Source: an uncultured Lachnospiraceae bacterium
GTDB lineage: Bacteria; Bacillota; Clostridia; Lachnospirales; Lachnospiraceae
Direction of reading: 5' to 3'
Assembly (NCBI GenBank): GCA_947588675.1
Contig: CANPYY010000010.1
Coordinates: 1-64,000, forward strand
DNA: 64,000 nucleotides
The notes under the pieces are model-generated. The model was not told the origin of the DNA, did no database searches, and saw only the letters and a program-made list of their open reading frames with translations. Positions 25,225-34,507 of this stretch are shown here, piece after piece (within the stretch, counting starts at the first letter, position 1; the number at the start of each line of letters is the position of its first letter). The translations under genes and the position numbers were made by a program.

Positions 25225-25890
25225 ATGAGGGAAATTTTTAACAGCGACAGCAAGCTGATGAAAATACTGGGTAAGCTGTTTGACATAGGGTATCTCAGTA
25301 TTGTATTCATAATATTTTGTATTCCGATAGTTACGATAGGCGCATCGCTTACCGCATTATATTATACTACGGTTAAAGTAATACGCAGGGACAGAGGATA
25401 TGTTTTTCAGGAGTTTTTCCGTTCATTCAGATTGAATTTCCTTAATGCAACGATTCTGTGGATTATACAGCTTTTGCTTACGGTTCTTATGGTTTTTAAT
25501 GTATCTACAATAGTAGAAGATAATGGCGGAGCGGTAAATTTTATGACCGGCGCATATATAGTAATGGGATTTATAATATATGCAGTTGCATGTTATGCTT
25601 ATCCGGTATTATCAAGATTCGATATGAAAAAGAGGCAGATTGTACGTCTTTCATTATATATGGCGATTAAGCATATATATTTTACAATACCGTTCGTTAT
25701 ATTAAGTTTTGCAGGAGTGGCGGCCGTAGTGCTTCTTATACCGTATTTCCCTATTGTGCCGCTTTTGATACCTGCCCTTACATCTCTTTTATATTCGTTT
25801 ATGATGGAAATATTATTGAAAAAATATATGCACACGGAGCAGCAAGTAACGCAGGACGGAGAAGTTATAAAGCAGTGGTATGAAGAATAA
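25225..25890 (+). CDS. DUF624 (YesL-like) integral membrane protein
   Basis: 221 aa with five to six membrane segments. The N-terminus MREIFNSDSKLMKILGKLFDIGYLSIVFIIFCIPIVTIGASLTALYYTTVKVIR is characteristic of DUF624. Relatives are often next to sugar ABC transporters in Firmicutes; here it follows the DUF1015 gene in an apparent operon. GGAG precedes the ATG. Molecular role not known. Confidence 0.85.
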   Translation: MREIFNSDSKLMKILGKLFDIGYLSIVFIIFCIPIVTIGASLTALYYTTVKVIRRDRGYVFQEFFRSFRLNFLNATILWIIQLLLTVLMVFNVSTIVEDNGGAVNFMTGAYIVMGFIIYAVACYAYPVLSRFDMKKRQIVRLSLYMAIKHIYFTIPFVILSFAGVAAVVLLIPYFPIVPLLIPALTSLLYSFMMEILLKKYMHTEQQVTQDGEVIKQWYEE

Positions 25891-25924
25891 TTATTTAAGG
25901 TAAATGTATTATGGAGGGCGCAAT

Positions 25925-26833
25925 ATGTTTGTAACGTTATCGGAAGAAATGCCGGAAGCAATTGATGAAACTGCAGAGCAGATAAGCAAAGAAGTAGATA
26001 AGGTTTCAAATAATGTTGCATACTGGCTGAATTATGCAAAAAGCCGGATACCCGGCGTTATTACATATATACTTATGGTAATTGTTGCGCTTGTAATATT
26101 TTTTATCGGTAAGAAGATAATAAAACTGTTTATTAAAATTATAAAGAAAAGTTTTAGCAGGACAAATCTTGATGAAGGCGTAAGCAGATTTCTTGCATCG
26201 GTTATAAATATTATACTTCATATTCTGCTGATTATACTTATCGCAGGATTTTTGGGACTGGAAACAACTTCGCTTGCAGCGCTTGTCGGTTCGGCGGGAC
26301 TTGCGATAGGACTGTCGCTTCAGGGAAGCCTTGCCAATTTCGCCGGCGGCGTGCTTATACTCATACTTAAACCGTTTACTCTGAATGACTATATAGTAGC
26401 TGAGGGCGTTGAAGGTACTGTAACGCATATAGACATTTTTTATACGAGGATTCTTACCGTAGATAATAAACTTGTCGTAATTCCAAACGGTAAGTTAAGT
26501 AACGCCGTAATAACCAATGTAACCAATGAACCGGTGAGGATGATTGAATTTAGCATAGGGATACGGTATGAAGAAGACATAGACAGGGTAAGAGATATAC
26601 TTAAAAAGCTTGCAGATGATAACAGCATGGTCTTAAATGACAGGAAAGCGGATATATTTGTAGATTCGTTTGGAGCCAGCGCTGTAATGATTGGTTTTAG
26701 AATATGGGTTGAGAAAGAGAATTACTGGCGGGTCAAATGGGATATGCAGGAAAATATCAAGAAAGAATTTGATAAATGCGGCATATCGATTCCATTCGAC
26801 CAGCTCGACGTAAATATACATAGTAATGATTAA
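25925..26833 (+). CDS. Small-conductance mechanosensitive channel (MscS family)
   Basis: About 302 aa. An N-terminal acidic helix is followed by three membrane segments, the third being the pore helix GSAGLAIGLSLQGSLANFAGGVLILILKPF; then the beta domain (DYIVAEGVEGTVTHIDIFYTRILTVDNKLVVIPNGKLSNAVITNVT) and the alpha/beta vestibule end. Releases solutes on hypo-osmotic shock. The ATG at 25925 has GGAGGG upstream. The stop (26831-26833) overlaps the stop of convergent argH. Confidence 0.93.
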   Translation: MFVTLSEEMPEAIDETAEQISKEVDKVSNNVAYWLNYAKSRIPGVITYILMVIVALVIFFIGKKIIKLFIKIIKKSFSRTNLDEGVSRFLASVINIILHILLIILIAGFLGLETTSLAALVGSAGLAIGLSLQGSLANFAGGVLILILKPFTLNDYIVAEGVEGTVTHIDIFYTRILTVDNKLVVIPNGKLSNAVITNVTNEPVRMIEFSIGIRYEEDIDRVRDILKKLADDNSMVLNDRKADIFVDSFGASAVMIGFRIWVEKENYWRVKWDMQENIKKEFDKCGISIPFDQLDVNIHSND

Positions 26834-28203
26834 TCAAAAAGGTATTTTTCATTTTGTTTAATGACTGCCTGCATGGCGTCCCTTCCGGGGGCGCCTTTTG
26901 TATTTCGTCTGTCCACGCAGGTTTTCATGGAGATGTTTTCAAAGATGTCTTCTTCAAATACGGGACTGATTGCTTTATATTCTTCAAGCGTCATATCGTC
27001 AAGCGAAATATTTTTATCAATGCAGAATAATACAAGACGTCCGACTATTGCATGGGCGTCCCTGAAAGCAACGCCATGGTTTACGAGATAGTCGGCGGCG
27101 TCTGTGGCATTTGTAAATCCGCTTTTTGCGCTTTCTTCCATGCGCAGCCTGTTAAATCGGATGGTGGCAAGCATACCGTCAAAGAGTTTTATGCAGTCTT
27201 TTACGGTGTCTATTGCGTCAAAAGTAAGTTCCTTATCTTCCTGCATGTCTTTGTTGTAAGCAAGCGGAAGCCCTTTAAGAGTTGTCAGCATAGATATCAG
27301 GGCGCCGTATACGCGTCCTGTTTTGCCGCGTACAAGTTCGGCAATGTCAGGGTTTTTTTTCTGAGGCATGATGCTGCTTCCGGTTGAATATGCGTCGTCA
27401 ATTTCAACAAATCTGTATTCGTTTGAATTCCACAATATTATTTCCTCGCTGAATCTTGACAGATGCATCATTATAATTGAAAGAGCATTTAAAAGTTCAA
27501 CTATATAATCCCTGTCAGATACTGAATCCATACTATTGTCGGTAGCCGCGTCAAAACCGAGTAGAGTAGCGCTGTAATCCCTGTCAAGCGGATAAGTCGT
27601 ACCGGCCAGCGCTCCTGCGCCAAGCGGACAGGTATTCATTCTTTTATAGGTATCTGCAAGCCTCAGGCGGTCGCGTTTAAACATTTCAAAATACGCTCCC
27701 ATATGATGCGCAAGAGTTACGGGCTGGGCCTTTTGCAGATGGGTAAAACCGGGCATATATGTTTCGGTATTATCTTTCATGATACCATGTATTGTTTTAA
27801 GAAGCTCTTTAAGAAGATTATCTGTTTCCGTAATCTGTTTTCTTACATAGAGTTTCATATCGAGCGCAACCTGGTCGTTACGGCTTCTTCCTGTATGAAG
27901 TTTTTTGCCGGGTTCGCCTGTCCTTTCGGTAAGGACTGCTTCTATAAAACTGTGTATATCTTCGCTGTCGTCAGATATTTCAAGTTTTCCCGTTTCTATA
28001 TCTTCTGCAATTTGTATAAGGGCGTCTTTCATGATATCCTTTTCTTCATTGCTTATTATTCCCTGTTTTGCAAGCATGGTTATATGTGCGATGCTTCCCT
28101 CAATATCTTCGCGCCAGAACCGTTTGTCAAATGTTATGGAAGCATTAAAATTATCGACAAGCGTATTTGTGTCTTTTGTAAAACGTCCTCCCCAGAGTTT
28201 CAT
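26830..28203 (-). CDS. argH: Argininosuccinate lyase
   Basis: Last step of arginine biosynthesis: argininosuccinate to arginine plus fumarate. About 457 aa, starting MKLWGGRFTKDTNTLVDNFNASI as expected, with HTGRSRNDQVALD, CPLGAGALAGT and the fumarase-superfamily signature GSSIMPQKKNP. All intact. AGGAGG sits 5 bases before ATG 28203. No argG or other arg gene is adjacent in this window, so it is a stand-alone gene with its own promoter. Confidence 0.97.
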   Translation of the reverse strand: MKLWGGRFTKDTNTLVDNFNASITFDKRFWREDIEGSIAHITMLAKQGIISNEEKDIMKDALIQIAEDIETGKLEISDDSEDIHSFIEAVLTERTGEPGKKLHTGRSRNDQVALDMKLYVRKQITETDNLLKELLKTIHGIMKDNTETYMPGFTHLQKAQPVTLAHHMGAYFEMFKRDRLRLADTYKRMNTCPLGAGALAGTTYPLDRDYSATLLGFDAATDNSMDSVSDRDYIVELLNALSIIMMHLSRFSEEIILWNSNEYRFVEIDDAYSTGSSIMPQKKNPDIAELVRGKTGRVYGALISMLTTLKGLPLAYNKDMQEDKELTFDAIDTVKDCIKLFDGMLATIRFNRLRMEESAKSGFTNATDAADYLVNHGVAFRDAHAIVGRLVLFCIDKNISLDDMTLEEYKAISPVFEEDIFENISMKTCVDRRNTKGAPGRDAMQAVIKQNEKYLFD

Positions 28204-28246
28204 AAGTCCTCCTATCCGCCGTACGGCAATATGGTATATCCCATAC

Positions 28247-28275
28247 ATAATACCCTTTTTACAATATAATTGCAA
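28247..28275 (-). promoter_or_regulatory. Promoter of argH
   Basis: Reverse-strand TTGCAA (28275-28270), 17-bp spacer, TATTAT (28252-28247), 44 bases before the start codon. Confidence 0.7.
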
Positions 28276-28350
28276 ATATTTTTAGATTAATATTTACAAA
28301 AAAGGTATATTATAATAGTAGTTGAATTTAAAGCAGAAGGAGAATATACA

Positions 28351-29835
28351 ATGTCGAAATATTTTAAAGAACTTAATAAGGAACTTGATAAGGCAGCCGC
28401 TTATACCGCCGTATTAAATCTTTTGGATTATGACGGACAGGTAAATGCGCCGGATGAGTCGGATGAAAATACGTCAAAAATTATTGGCATAATTGCCAAT
28501 GAATATCATGATATATTTACAGGAAAAAGATTTTTAAGGTTGTTGAAAAAATGCAGGAAAGAGGCTGAAAATAAGGAACTTACGCCTGTAGAAAGAGCTT
28601 TGGTGCGCGAAGCGGGAAAAAAGAGTTTGGAACTTTGTCCGATACCTGCAGAGGAATACAGGGCTTTTTCGGAACTTACGGGTAAATCAGTGAATATATG
28701 GGTAGCGGCAAAGAAACATAATTCATATGAAGAATTTGCCCCGCAACTTGAAAAAATAATCGCTTATAAAAGAAAGTTTGCCGCATGGCAGAAAAAAGAT
28801 GAAAAAAATCTGTATGACGTTCTTCTTAAATCATATGAACCTGAATTTATGACAAAGCAGCTTGATAAAATATGCAGTCAGGTAAAGGAGGCGGTAATTC
28901 CTCTGGTAAAAAATGCGGTAAAGCAGCAGGACAGGGAAAAAACTGATTATTCCTGGGCATATATGGACAGGGGATATGATAAGAAAAAACTTTATGAATT
29001 TTGTATGCAGCTTGGAGAATATATAGGACTTGAAAAACGTAAATGCGCCGTAGGAGAAAGCGAGCATCCTTTTACGATTAACATTCATAACAAGGATGTA
29101 AGGCTTACAAATAATTATGATAGTAAAGATATATTCGGACCGATATTTTCAATGCTTCATGAATCGGGACATGCGTTGTATGAACTTGGAATATCTGATA
29201 TAATCAGCCTTACTGTTTTGGGAACCGGCACTTCAATGGGAATGCACGAGGCGCAGTCCAGATTCTATGAAAATATGATAGGAAAACAGAATGATTTTTG
29301 GAAGGTGTGGTTTCCGAAACTTAAAGAAATATTCCCGGACGAGCTGTCAGGGGTATCGCAGGATGAATTTATGAAGGCCGTAAACAGGGTTTCGCCGGGG
29401 GCGGTGAGAATAGATGCCGATGAACTTACTTATCCGCTTCATATTATAATACGATATGAGCTTGAAAAAAAATTGATTTCAGGTAAAATAAGGGTAAAAG
29501 AGCTAAATAAGGAATGGAACAGAATGTATAAGGAGTATCTTGGCATTATACCTGATAATGACGGATGCGGAGTGCTCCAGGATATACACTGGGCAATGGG
29601 AGAATTTGGATATTTTCCGTCATACCTTATAGGAAGCGCTGCTGCGGCGCAGATATATTATCATATAAAGGAAACAATGCCTCAGGCAGGAATAAATGAA
29701 ATAAGAAATTACCTGAAAGAAAATATATATAAATACGGGAAGGCTCTGGGTCTTAACAGGCTTCTTAAAAAAATGACGTCGGAGGAATTTAACGTAAATT
29801 ATTATATAGAATATTTAAAAGACAAATGGGGGTAA
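28351..29835 (+). CDS. M32 family metallocarboxypeptidase (Taq-type)
   Basis: Cytoplasmic zinc carboxypeptidase releasing C-terminal residues from peptides. 494 aa, typical for M32. The zinc motif is His270-Glu271-Ser-Gly-His274 in SMLHESGHALYELG, with the third ligand expected in GMHEAQSRFYENMIG; IRYELEKKLISG and NDGCGVLQDIHWAMGEFGYFPSYLIGS are family regions. GAAGGAG precedes the ATG. The CPBP gene follows after eight bases. Confidence 0.93.
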   Translation: MSKYFKELNKELDKAAAYTAVLNLLDYDGQVNAPDESDENTSKIIGIIANEYHDIFTGKRFLRLLKKCRKEAENKELTPVERALVREAGKKSLELCPIPAEEYRAFSELTGKSVNIWVAAKKHNSYEEFAPQLEKIIAYKRKFAAWQKKDEKNLYDVLLKSYEPEFMTKQLDKICSQVKEAVIPLVKNAVKQQDREKTDYSWAYMDRGYDKKKLYEFCMQLGEYIGLEKRKCAVGESEHPFTINIHNKDVRLTNNYDSKDIFGPIFSMLHESGHALYELGISDIISLTVLGTGTSMGMHEAQSRFYENMIGKQNDFWKVWFPKLKEIFPDELSGVSQDEFMKAVNRVSPGAVRIDADELTYPLHIIIRYELEKKLISGKIRVKELNKEWNRMYKEYLGIIPDNDGCGVLQDIHWAMGEFGYFPSYLIGSAAAAQIYYHIKETMPQAGINEIRNYLKENIYKYGKALGLNRLLKKMTSEEFNVNYYIEYLKDKWG

Positions 29836-29843
29836 AGCTATAT

Positions 29844-30707
29844 ATGAAAAATACTATATACAGAAAAATTTTGTCAGTAACATTTATTATCGGCGCTGTT
29901 TTGGGAGTTATGATATTACAGTTGGTGTTACTTAGGTTAATGGGTTTTGCATTGAAAATGGTTTTTGGAATTTCCTGGGATGAGTTTGTTAATGGCAATA
30001 CAGTATTTAAGACGTTGTTTTATATAATATATTCCGTGGCAGGAATAGGTTTGTTTGGCAGTATCTTTCATATTATAAATAAATATTCTTTTTTAAAACC
30101 GTTAAATGATAAAAAAAGCAGTTTTTTTGAAAGAACTATTTCAGTAAAAGGGCTTATTGTGCTTGGGATTGCGCTGCAGGCATTGAGTTATGGCGTACTT
30201 AACATTATATACAGCTTTGCCCGTGATACCGAAGTGTTTAAAAATTATAATGAACTGATGAAGAATATAGACGGAAGCACAACGTGGATTATATTTTTTT
30301 ATACTGCGCTTTTAGGACCTGTACTGGAAGAAATAATTTTTCGCGGATTGTGTATTGATTTTGGAAGATACGGTTTTTCAACAGTGACTTCGCTTATAAT
30401 ATCGGCAGTATGTTTTGGAATCTTCCATGGCAATATAATTCAGTGCTGTTATGCGATTCCTCTCGGGCTTGTACTGGGTTATGTTAAAATATGCAGCGGC
30501 AGATTAAGGTATTCGATTATACTGCATATTACTATCAATATGTCCGCAATTATTATTATACCCGTATTGGCAGCTTTGATTTCACAAATTGCAAGCGGTA
30601 TTGTATTATACGGAATAATGCTTGTGGTAGGTATACTGCTTACGGCCATGTGGTTTTTAGGCGGAAAAGAGAAGAATCCGCCTGAAGAACAGGACTGGCA
30701 AATATGA
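29844..30707 (+). CDS. CPBP-family intramembrane metalloprotease (Rce1/Abi-like)
   Basis: About 287 aa, seven to eight membrane segments. The catalytic signature Glu162-Glu163-x3-Arg167 is in LEEIIFRGLC, and the second motif FxxxH is in FGIFHGN, followed by GLVLGYVKICSGRL. Bacterial members process peptides, including bacteriocins, or confer immunity. It lies just upstream of the leader-peptide export cassette, so a role in maturation or self-protection there is possible but unproven. ATG 29844 is preferred; 29826 is an in-frame GTG inside the previous gene. Confidence 0.88.
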   Translation: MKNTIYRKILSVTFIIGAVLGVMILQLVLLRLMGFALKMVFGISWDEFVNGNTVFKTLFYIIYSVAGIGLFGSIFHIINKYSFLKPLNDKKSSFFERTISVKGLIVLGIALQALSYGVLNIIYSFARDTEVFKNYNELMKNIDGSTTWIIFFYTALLGPVLEEIIFRGLCIDFGRYGFSTVTSLIISAVCFGIFHGNIIQCCYAIPLGLVLGYVKICSGRLRYSIILHITINMSAIIIIPVLAALISQIASGIVLYGIMLVVGILLTAMWFLGGKEKNPPEEQDWQI

Positions 30708-30750
30708 TAATAATATTTTATAATTTCGTAAAAAAATTTTTTTAAAATTA

Positions 30751-30777
30751 TTGACAATTTGAAAAATACGGTATAAA
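30751..30777 (+). promoter_or_regulatory. Probable promoter of the leader-peptide protein gene
   Basis: TTGACA (30751-30756) and TATAAA (30772-30777) with a short 15-bp spacer, in an AT-rich leader about 65 bases before the start. Confidence 0.5.
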
Positions 30778-30841
30778 CTGATGGTAACTGAAGGGAATTT
30801 ACATATAATGTAATATAAGTTTTAAGGAGGAGATGCGAAAA

Positions 30842-31276
30842 ATGAAAGATTACGCAAAGCCGGTAGTTCTGGCAAATGACGAAGTGGCTGAAGGCGTATA
30901 TGCAGGAAGCGGTAAAGGAACTGATTGCTATAGTGTTACTGCATGGATTCATCAGGGACCTGAAACAGGACGTGAAACATATGTAATTCAGGGTAATGCC
31001 ACTCATTCTGCAACAGATGGTCATCATAGTGCTCATCAGGTATTGACATTAAACTTTAATCAGCCTGTGACATTTGTAAACTGTACCAGTTCAAATGCAA
31101 AATATGTATCAGGAAATGGTACTAATTCACTGAAGATTAAATATACTTATCATGCTAATGGAACAGAAAATCATGGTTTAGGCGAAATTGAGGTTAAATC
31201 TGAATTGGGACTGGCTCTTACAAGTGGTCATACTCTTTCATGTGACCATAAATGTGATGCGGGTCATACATGGTAA
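30842..31276 (+). CDS. Small His/Cys-containing protein with RiPP-like leader (AEGVYA)
   Basis: 144 aa. The N-terminus MKDYAKPVVLANDEVAEGVY then A-GSG has no hydrophobic core, so it is not a Sec signal, yet ends in a VxA-like signal-peptidase site (predicted cut after Ala21). The body is Gly/Thr/Ser/Asn-rich and beta-like (HQVLTLNFNQPVTFVNCTSS, NSLKIKYTYHANGTENHG), with four Cys (first at residue 29, last two in SCDHKCDAGHTW) and many His, suggesting disulfides or metal binding outside the cell. ATG 30842 is 11 bases after AAGGAGG; ATG 30833 is too close. Followed by a 15-bp hairpin and then an ABC exporter. I recall similar AEGVYAASG starts in Lachnospiraceae proteins but could not check. 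Confidence 0.75.
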   Translation: MKDYAKPVVLANDEVAEGVYAGSGKGTDCYSVTAWIHQGPETGRETYVIQGNATHSATDGHHSAHQVLTLNFNQPVTFVNCTSSNAKYVSGNGTNSLKIKYTYHANGTENHGLGEIEVKSELGLALTSGHTLSCDHKCDAGHTW

Positions 31277-31313
31277 AATAGTTGTTTGTTATTACATGGT
31301 TAGGATGAATTGT

Positions 31314-31350
31314 AAGTCCTATAGAATCGTAAAAGGATTCTATAGGACTT
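31314..31350 (+). terminator. 15-bp perfect hairpin between precursor and exporter genes
   Basis: AAGTCCTATAGAATC (31314-31328) pairs perfectly with GATTCTATAGGACTT (31336-31350) around a 7-base loop; the tail is TATTC, so only weakly terminator-like. It could attenuate transcription or protect the precursor mRNA, giving more precursor than exporter. Confidence 0.6.
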
Positions 31351-31402
31351 TATTCAGTATAGGATACTTATATAGTTAAAAGTATAAGCGGAAGGATTCT
31401 GT

Positions 31403-33187
31403 ATGAAAGAAAAATTATTGTTTTTTGTAAGACGCATCCGCGAAGGAAGACTTCAGGAAATGTGGCGTGAAACCAAATGGATATATGGATATGCAAAACA
31501 TTACTGGCTTGCAATGATATTTTATACTGCGCTTGGTATGGTAGGAACGGTTATAGCGCTCCTTATGAGTCTTGTGTCGAGAGATTTGATAGATATTATT
31601 ACGGGTCATCAGACAGGTGAAGTCATAAAAACTTTCAGTATGATGATAGGTCTTAACATATTTACTACACTGCTTGGCATGGCGTCTGATTATGCTTCAA
31701 GTTATATAAGCATGAAAGTGGATGCGGAAATCAAATCTGATATATTCGAGAAAATTCTCGTTACAGACTGGGAGTCTCTTACGAACTATCATACCGGAGA
31801 TTTGCTTACCCGCTGGGGTTCAGATGCGACGAATATATCTGACGGAGTGCTTAACTTTATACCTGACCTTATAGTATCGGTATTCAGATTTATAAGCGCA
31901 TTTGCAATGGTTATATATTATGACTGGACATTTGCGGTATTTGCGTTCTTAGGTATGCCGGTGAGCCTTATACTGTCGAAGACGCTTATGAACCGTATGG
32001 TCAATAACAATAAGAGGAGCGCAGCTCTCGGAGCTAAGATGTCGGGATTTAACCAGGAAACATTTTCAAATATACAGACGATTAAGGCTTTTGACCTTAT
32101 CAAATTGTATGTGGCGAGGCTTAAACAGCTTCAGAAAGAATATATTACGATGAGGCTGGACTTTCAGAAGATGTCAATCGGCACGTCTATAATACTCTCA
32201 ACGGTGGGGCTTATAGTGTCGTATGCTTCGTATGGATGGGGAATATACCGTGTGTGGAGCGGTGTGATAAGTTACGGTACGATGACGATGTTCCTTTCAT
32301 TGTCAGGTACGCTTACCGGCGCGCTGCACAACCTTACTTCATTAGTGCCTACGGCAATCGGGCTTACTACATCTGCGGGTCGTCTTATGGATATTGTGGA
32401 GATGCCTAGGGAAGACCGCTCGCATGATGAGGAAGTCGAGGAACTTCGCAAAAAGTATGTAAACGAAGGTATAAGCCTCTGTATGAGAGATGTGTCGTAT
32501 ACATATAAGACAGGAACGGAAGTGTTCGATGGCGCATCAATTGATGCGCATCCGCATGAGATTATTGCGCTTGTAGGACCATCGGGAGAAGGTAAGACAA
32601 CCATGTTAAGGCTTATACTGTCGCTTATGCCGATAAAAGAGGGCGAAGCGGCGCTGTGCGGTGGAAACGCAGATATTGACACAAGGAACTCTACAAAAGT
32701 AGAACTTACTCCTTCAACAAGAAAATTGTTTTCTTATGTTCCGCAGGGCAACACTATGTTTTCGGGAACTATTGCTGAAAATATGAGAAATGTTAAGCCC
32801 GACGTTACGGACGAGGAGATTGTTGAAGTTCTTAAAATGTCATGCGCATGGGATTTTGTTGAAAAGCTTCCGGATGGAATAAACAGCGAGATTAAAGAAA
32901 GAGGAGGAGGACTGTCGGAGGGACAGGCGCAGAGACTTTCAATTGCCAGGGCGCTTCTCAGAAAATCGCCGATACTTCTTCTGGATGAAGCAACGTCGGC
33001 GCTTGATGTGGCTACGGAAAGAAGGGTGCTGAAAAATATTATGTACGACGAGTATCCGCGTACCTGTATAGTGACTACGCACAGACCTACGGTACTTAGC
33101 GCATGTAACCGCGTATATGCAATCAGGAATAAAAAGTGCGAGATTCTTAATGAAGAAGAAATAGATGAAATGGTAAGAGGGTTTTAA
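31403..33187 (+). CDS. ABC exporter (fused membrane and ATPase domains), no peptidase domain
   Basis: 594-aa half-transporter of the ABCB/MsbA type. Membrane domain with six segments (about 35-330), then ATPase domain: Walker A GPSGEGKTTMLRL, Q-loop SYVPQGNTMFSGTI, signature LSEGQAQRLSIARALL, Walker B PILLLDEATSALD and H-loop TTHRPT. No N-terminal C39 peptidase, so any leader on the cargo must be removed by another enzyme; the S26 peptidase at 34508 is the obvious candidate. GGAAGG lies 12 bases before the ATG. Cargo is inferred to be the protein at 30842. Confidence 0.88.
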   Translation: MKEKLLFFVRRIREGRLQEMWRETKWIYGYAKHYWLAMIFYTALGMVGTVIALLMSLVSRDLIDIITGHQTGEVIKTFSMMIGLNIFTTLLGMASDYASSYISMKVDAEIKSDIFEKILVTDWESLTNYHTGDLLTRWGSDATNISDGVLNFIPDLIVSVFRFISAFAMVIYYDWTFAVFAFLGMPVSLILSKTLMNRMVNNNKRSAALGAKMSGFNQETFSNIQTIKAFDLIKLYVARLKQLQKEYITMRLDFQKMSIGTSIILSTVGLIVSYASYGWGIYRVWSGVISYGTMTMFLSLSGTLTGALHNLTSLVPTAIGLTTSAGRLMDIVEMPREDRSHDEEVEELRKKYVNEGISLCMRDVSYTYKTGTEVFDGASIDAHPHEIIALVGPSGEGKTTMLRLILSLMPIKEGEAALCGGNADIDTRNSTKVELTPSTRKLFSYVPQGNTMFSGTIAENMRNVKPDVTDEEIVEVLKMSCAWDFVEKLPDGINSEIKERGGGLSEGQAQRLSIARALLRKSPILLLDEATSALDVATERRVLKNIMYDEYPRTCIVTTHRPTVLSACNRVYAIRNKKCEILNEEEIDEMVRGF

Positions 33188-33195
33188 TATATATG

Positions 33196-33245
33196 ATAGA
33201 CGGTTATTCTGTTCCGGTTTCGGAAAGATAGCCGTCTATTCTGTT
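33196..33245 (+). terminator. Terminator of the ABC exporter gene, overlapping the end of the opposite gene
   Basis: ATAGACGGTTAT (33196-33207) pairs with ATAGCCGTCTAT (33228-33239) with one wobble, followed by TCTGTTTTTT. Its 3' arm lies inside the final codons of the convergent kinase-like gene. Confidence 0.65.
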
Positions 33246-34376
33246 TTTTATTGTATATACCGCTTCATCACTTATGCTGCAATGCAGTCTGCATACGAGT
33301 ATATTAGGAAGAAGCCTGTCTGTAAAATCAAGGTTCATATCAAGCATATCTTCCGTCCAGGAAGGCGTAATAAGCCGCTGCGATACAAGCAGGGCCTTTT
33401 TATCGCAAGAAAGTTCTTCGACGTAATTATCAGGCGACTGTTTAAGAAGTATGATTCCGCCGAGCGTATAAGTTTTGGCGTCAAATATTTCCGAAGTTCC
33501 GCACCAGGGAATACCGTGTACGACAGCCTGATTATTTTTGAGGCTGATAAGGTTAAGGTCGCCGTTTATTAATGGAGTATTAAGTAACTTATGCCACAGT
33601 TTTGTATGTGTTGATTTACCTGTTCCGCTCATTCCTGAGAACAGCCATATATGGTTTTTGTAGAGAAGGGATGCAGAGTGGAGAACTGACATTTTATGCT
33701 GTAAGGCAAGGTACAGGAAAGTAAGACGTATAGCATGGTATATATCTTCGCGGAAGGTATCGGAAATGCAAGGCGTTGTATAATAAAAATCAGCATTTCC
33801 TGCATCTTTTGACATATGTACGCATAAAAACCCGGAAGCGGAAGGAAATAAAAGAGCATAGTAATCGTTATATTCGGTAACGGAAAGCTCATTATTTTTA
33901 AGCAAAAGCCTGCCTCCGGTTTTAAATTCAGGGCTACGGTTTATAAGAGTTATTGTCTGGTGTATTTTATCGGGTTTCTTACACGCAAAACTTTCGAATG
34001 TATAAAAGAAATCGTCTTTTCTCCCGCGAAGGCACAGATTAAGTCCGGCTATTCGTATATAGCTGCAGTAATCCGGCTCTGTTTTGCATATAATGTTTGC
34101 GTCATCCGTAAGTATTCCTCTTAACAGAAGATCATTTAAAAAATTATCAAGGTCGGCAGTTATATAAGTAAGGTCTGCGTCCGTTATATTATAATGTTTT
34201 TTTAATTCGTAAACCAGCTCGTCTCTGTTTCTTTCTTTTTCCAGAAGGTTCCACAAAAATTCTCCGGTTTCGTTTAACTTTACGCCGCGGCAGAGATCAG
34301 CCTGAGACTGTCCGAATGTCATAAGATATGGAACGCCTGACAGTTTTTTTAATACGTAATTGTTATTTCGTTTCAT
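33204..34376 (-). CDS. PqqD domain fused to HPr-kinase-like domain
   Basis: 390 aa. Residues about 20-95 are a PqqD/RiPP-recognition-like winged helix (GVKLNETGEFLWNLLEKERNRDELVYELKKHY). After a linker comes an HPr kinase/P-loop domain: Walker A GMSGTGKSTHTKLW with Lys254, then INGDLNLISL and GIPWCGTSE. Such kinase-like proteins sit in lasso-peptide and SynChlorMet clusters and in some cases phosphorylate precursor peptides. No HPr is encoded nearby. The gene is convergent to the exporter and divergent from the S26 peptidase gene. AGGGAGG precedes the ATG. Whether it phosphorylates the 30842 product is a guess. Confidence 0.85.
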   Translation of the reverse strand: MKRNNNYVLKKLSGVPYLMTFGQSQADLCRGVKLNETGEFLWNLLEKERNRDELVYELKKHYNITDADLTYITADLDNFLNDLLLRGILTDDANIICKTEPDYCSYIRIAGLNLCLRGRKDDFFYTFESFACKKPDKIHQTITLINRSPEFKTGGRLLLKNNELSVTEYNDYYALLFPSASGFLCVHMSKDAGNADFYYTTPCISDTFREDIYHAIRLTFLYLALQHKMSVLHSASLLYKNHIWLFSGMSGTGKSTHTKLWHKLLNTPLINGDLNLISLKNNQAVVHGIPWCGTSEIFDAKTYTLGGIILLKQSPDNYVEELSCDKKALLVSQRLITPSWTEDMLDMNLDFTDRLLPNILVCRLHCSISDEAVYTIKNRIDGYLSETGTE

Positions 34377-34507
34377 GGAATACCTCCCTCTAAGCGTATA
34401 ATAAATTATTATAGCATTATTAATATGAAAATGCTACAATTGTAAGTAATAAATAAGTAATATAAAGTACGGGAATTGGAACGCTATTTGTGGAAGGGAT
34501 GAAATAT

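Noticed and set aside
31403-33187. ABC exporter considered as a C39 bacteriocin transporter
   Set aside because: The N-terminus goes directly into the membrane domain; no Cys-His peptidase domain is present.
33204-34376. HPr kinase-like protein considered as genuine HPr kinase (HprK)
   Set aside because: It has an N-terminal PqqD domain, lacks the HprK N-terminal domain and is not near ptsH or lgt; better explained as a peptide-cluster kinase homologue.
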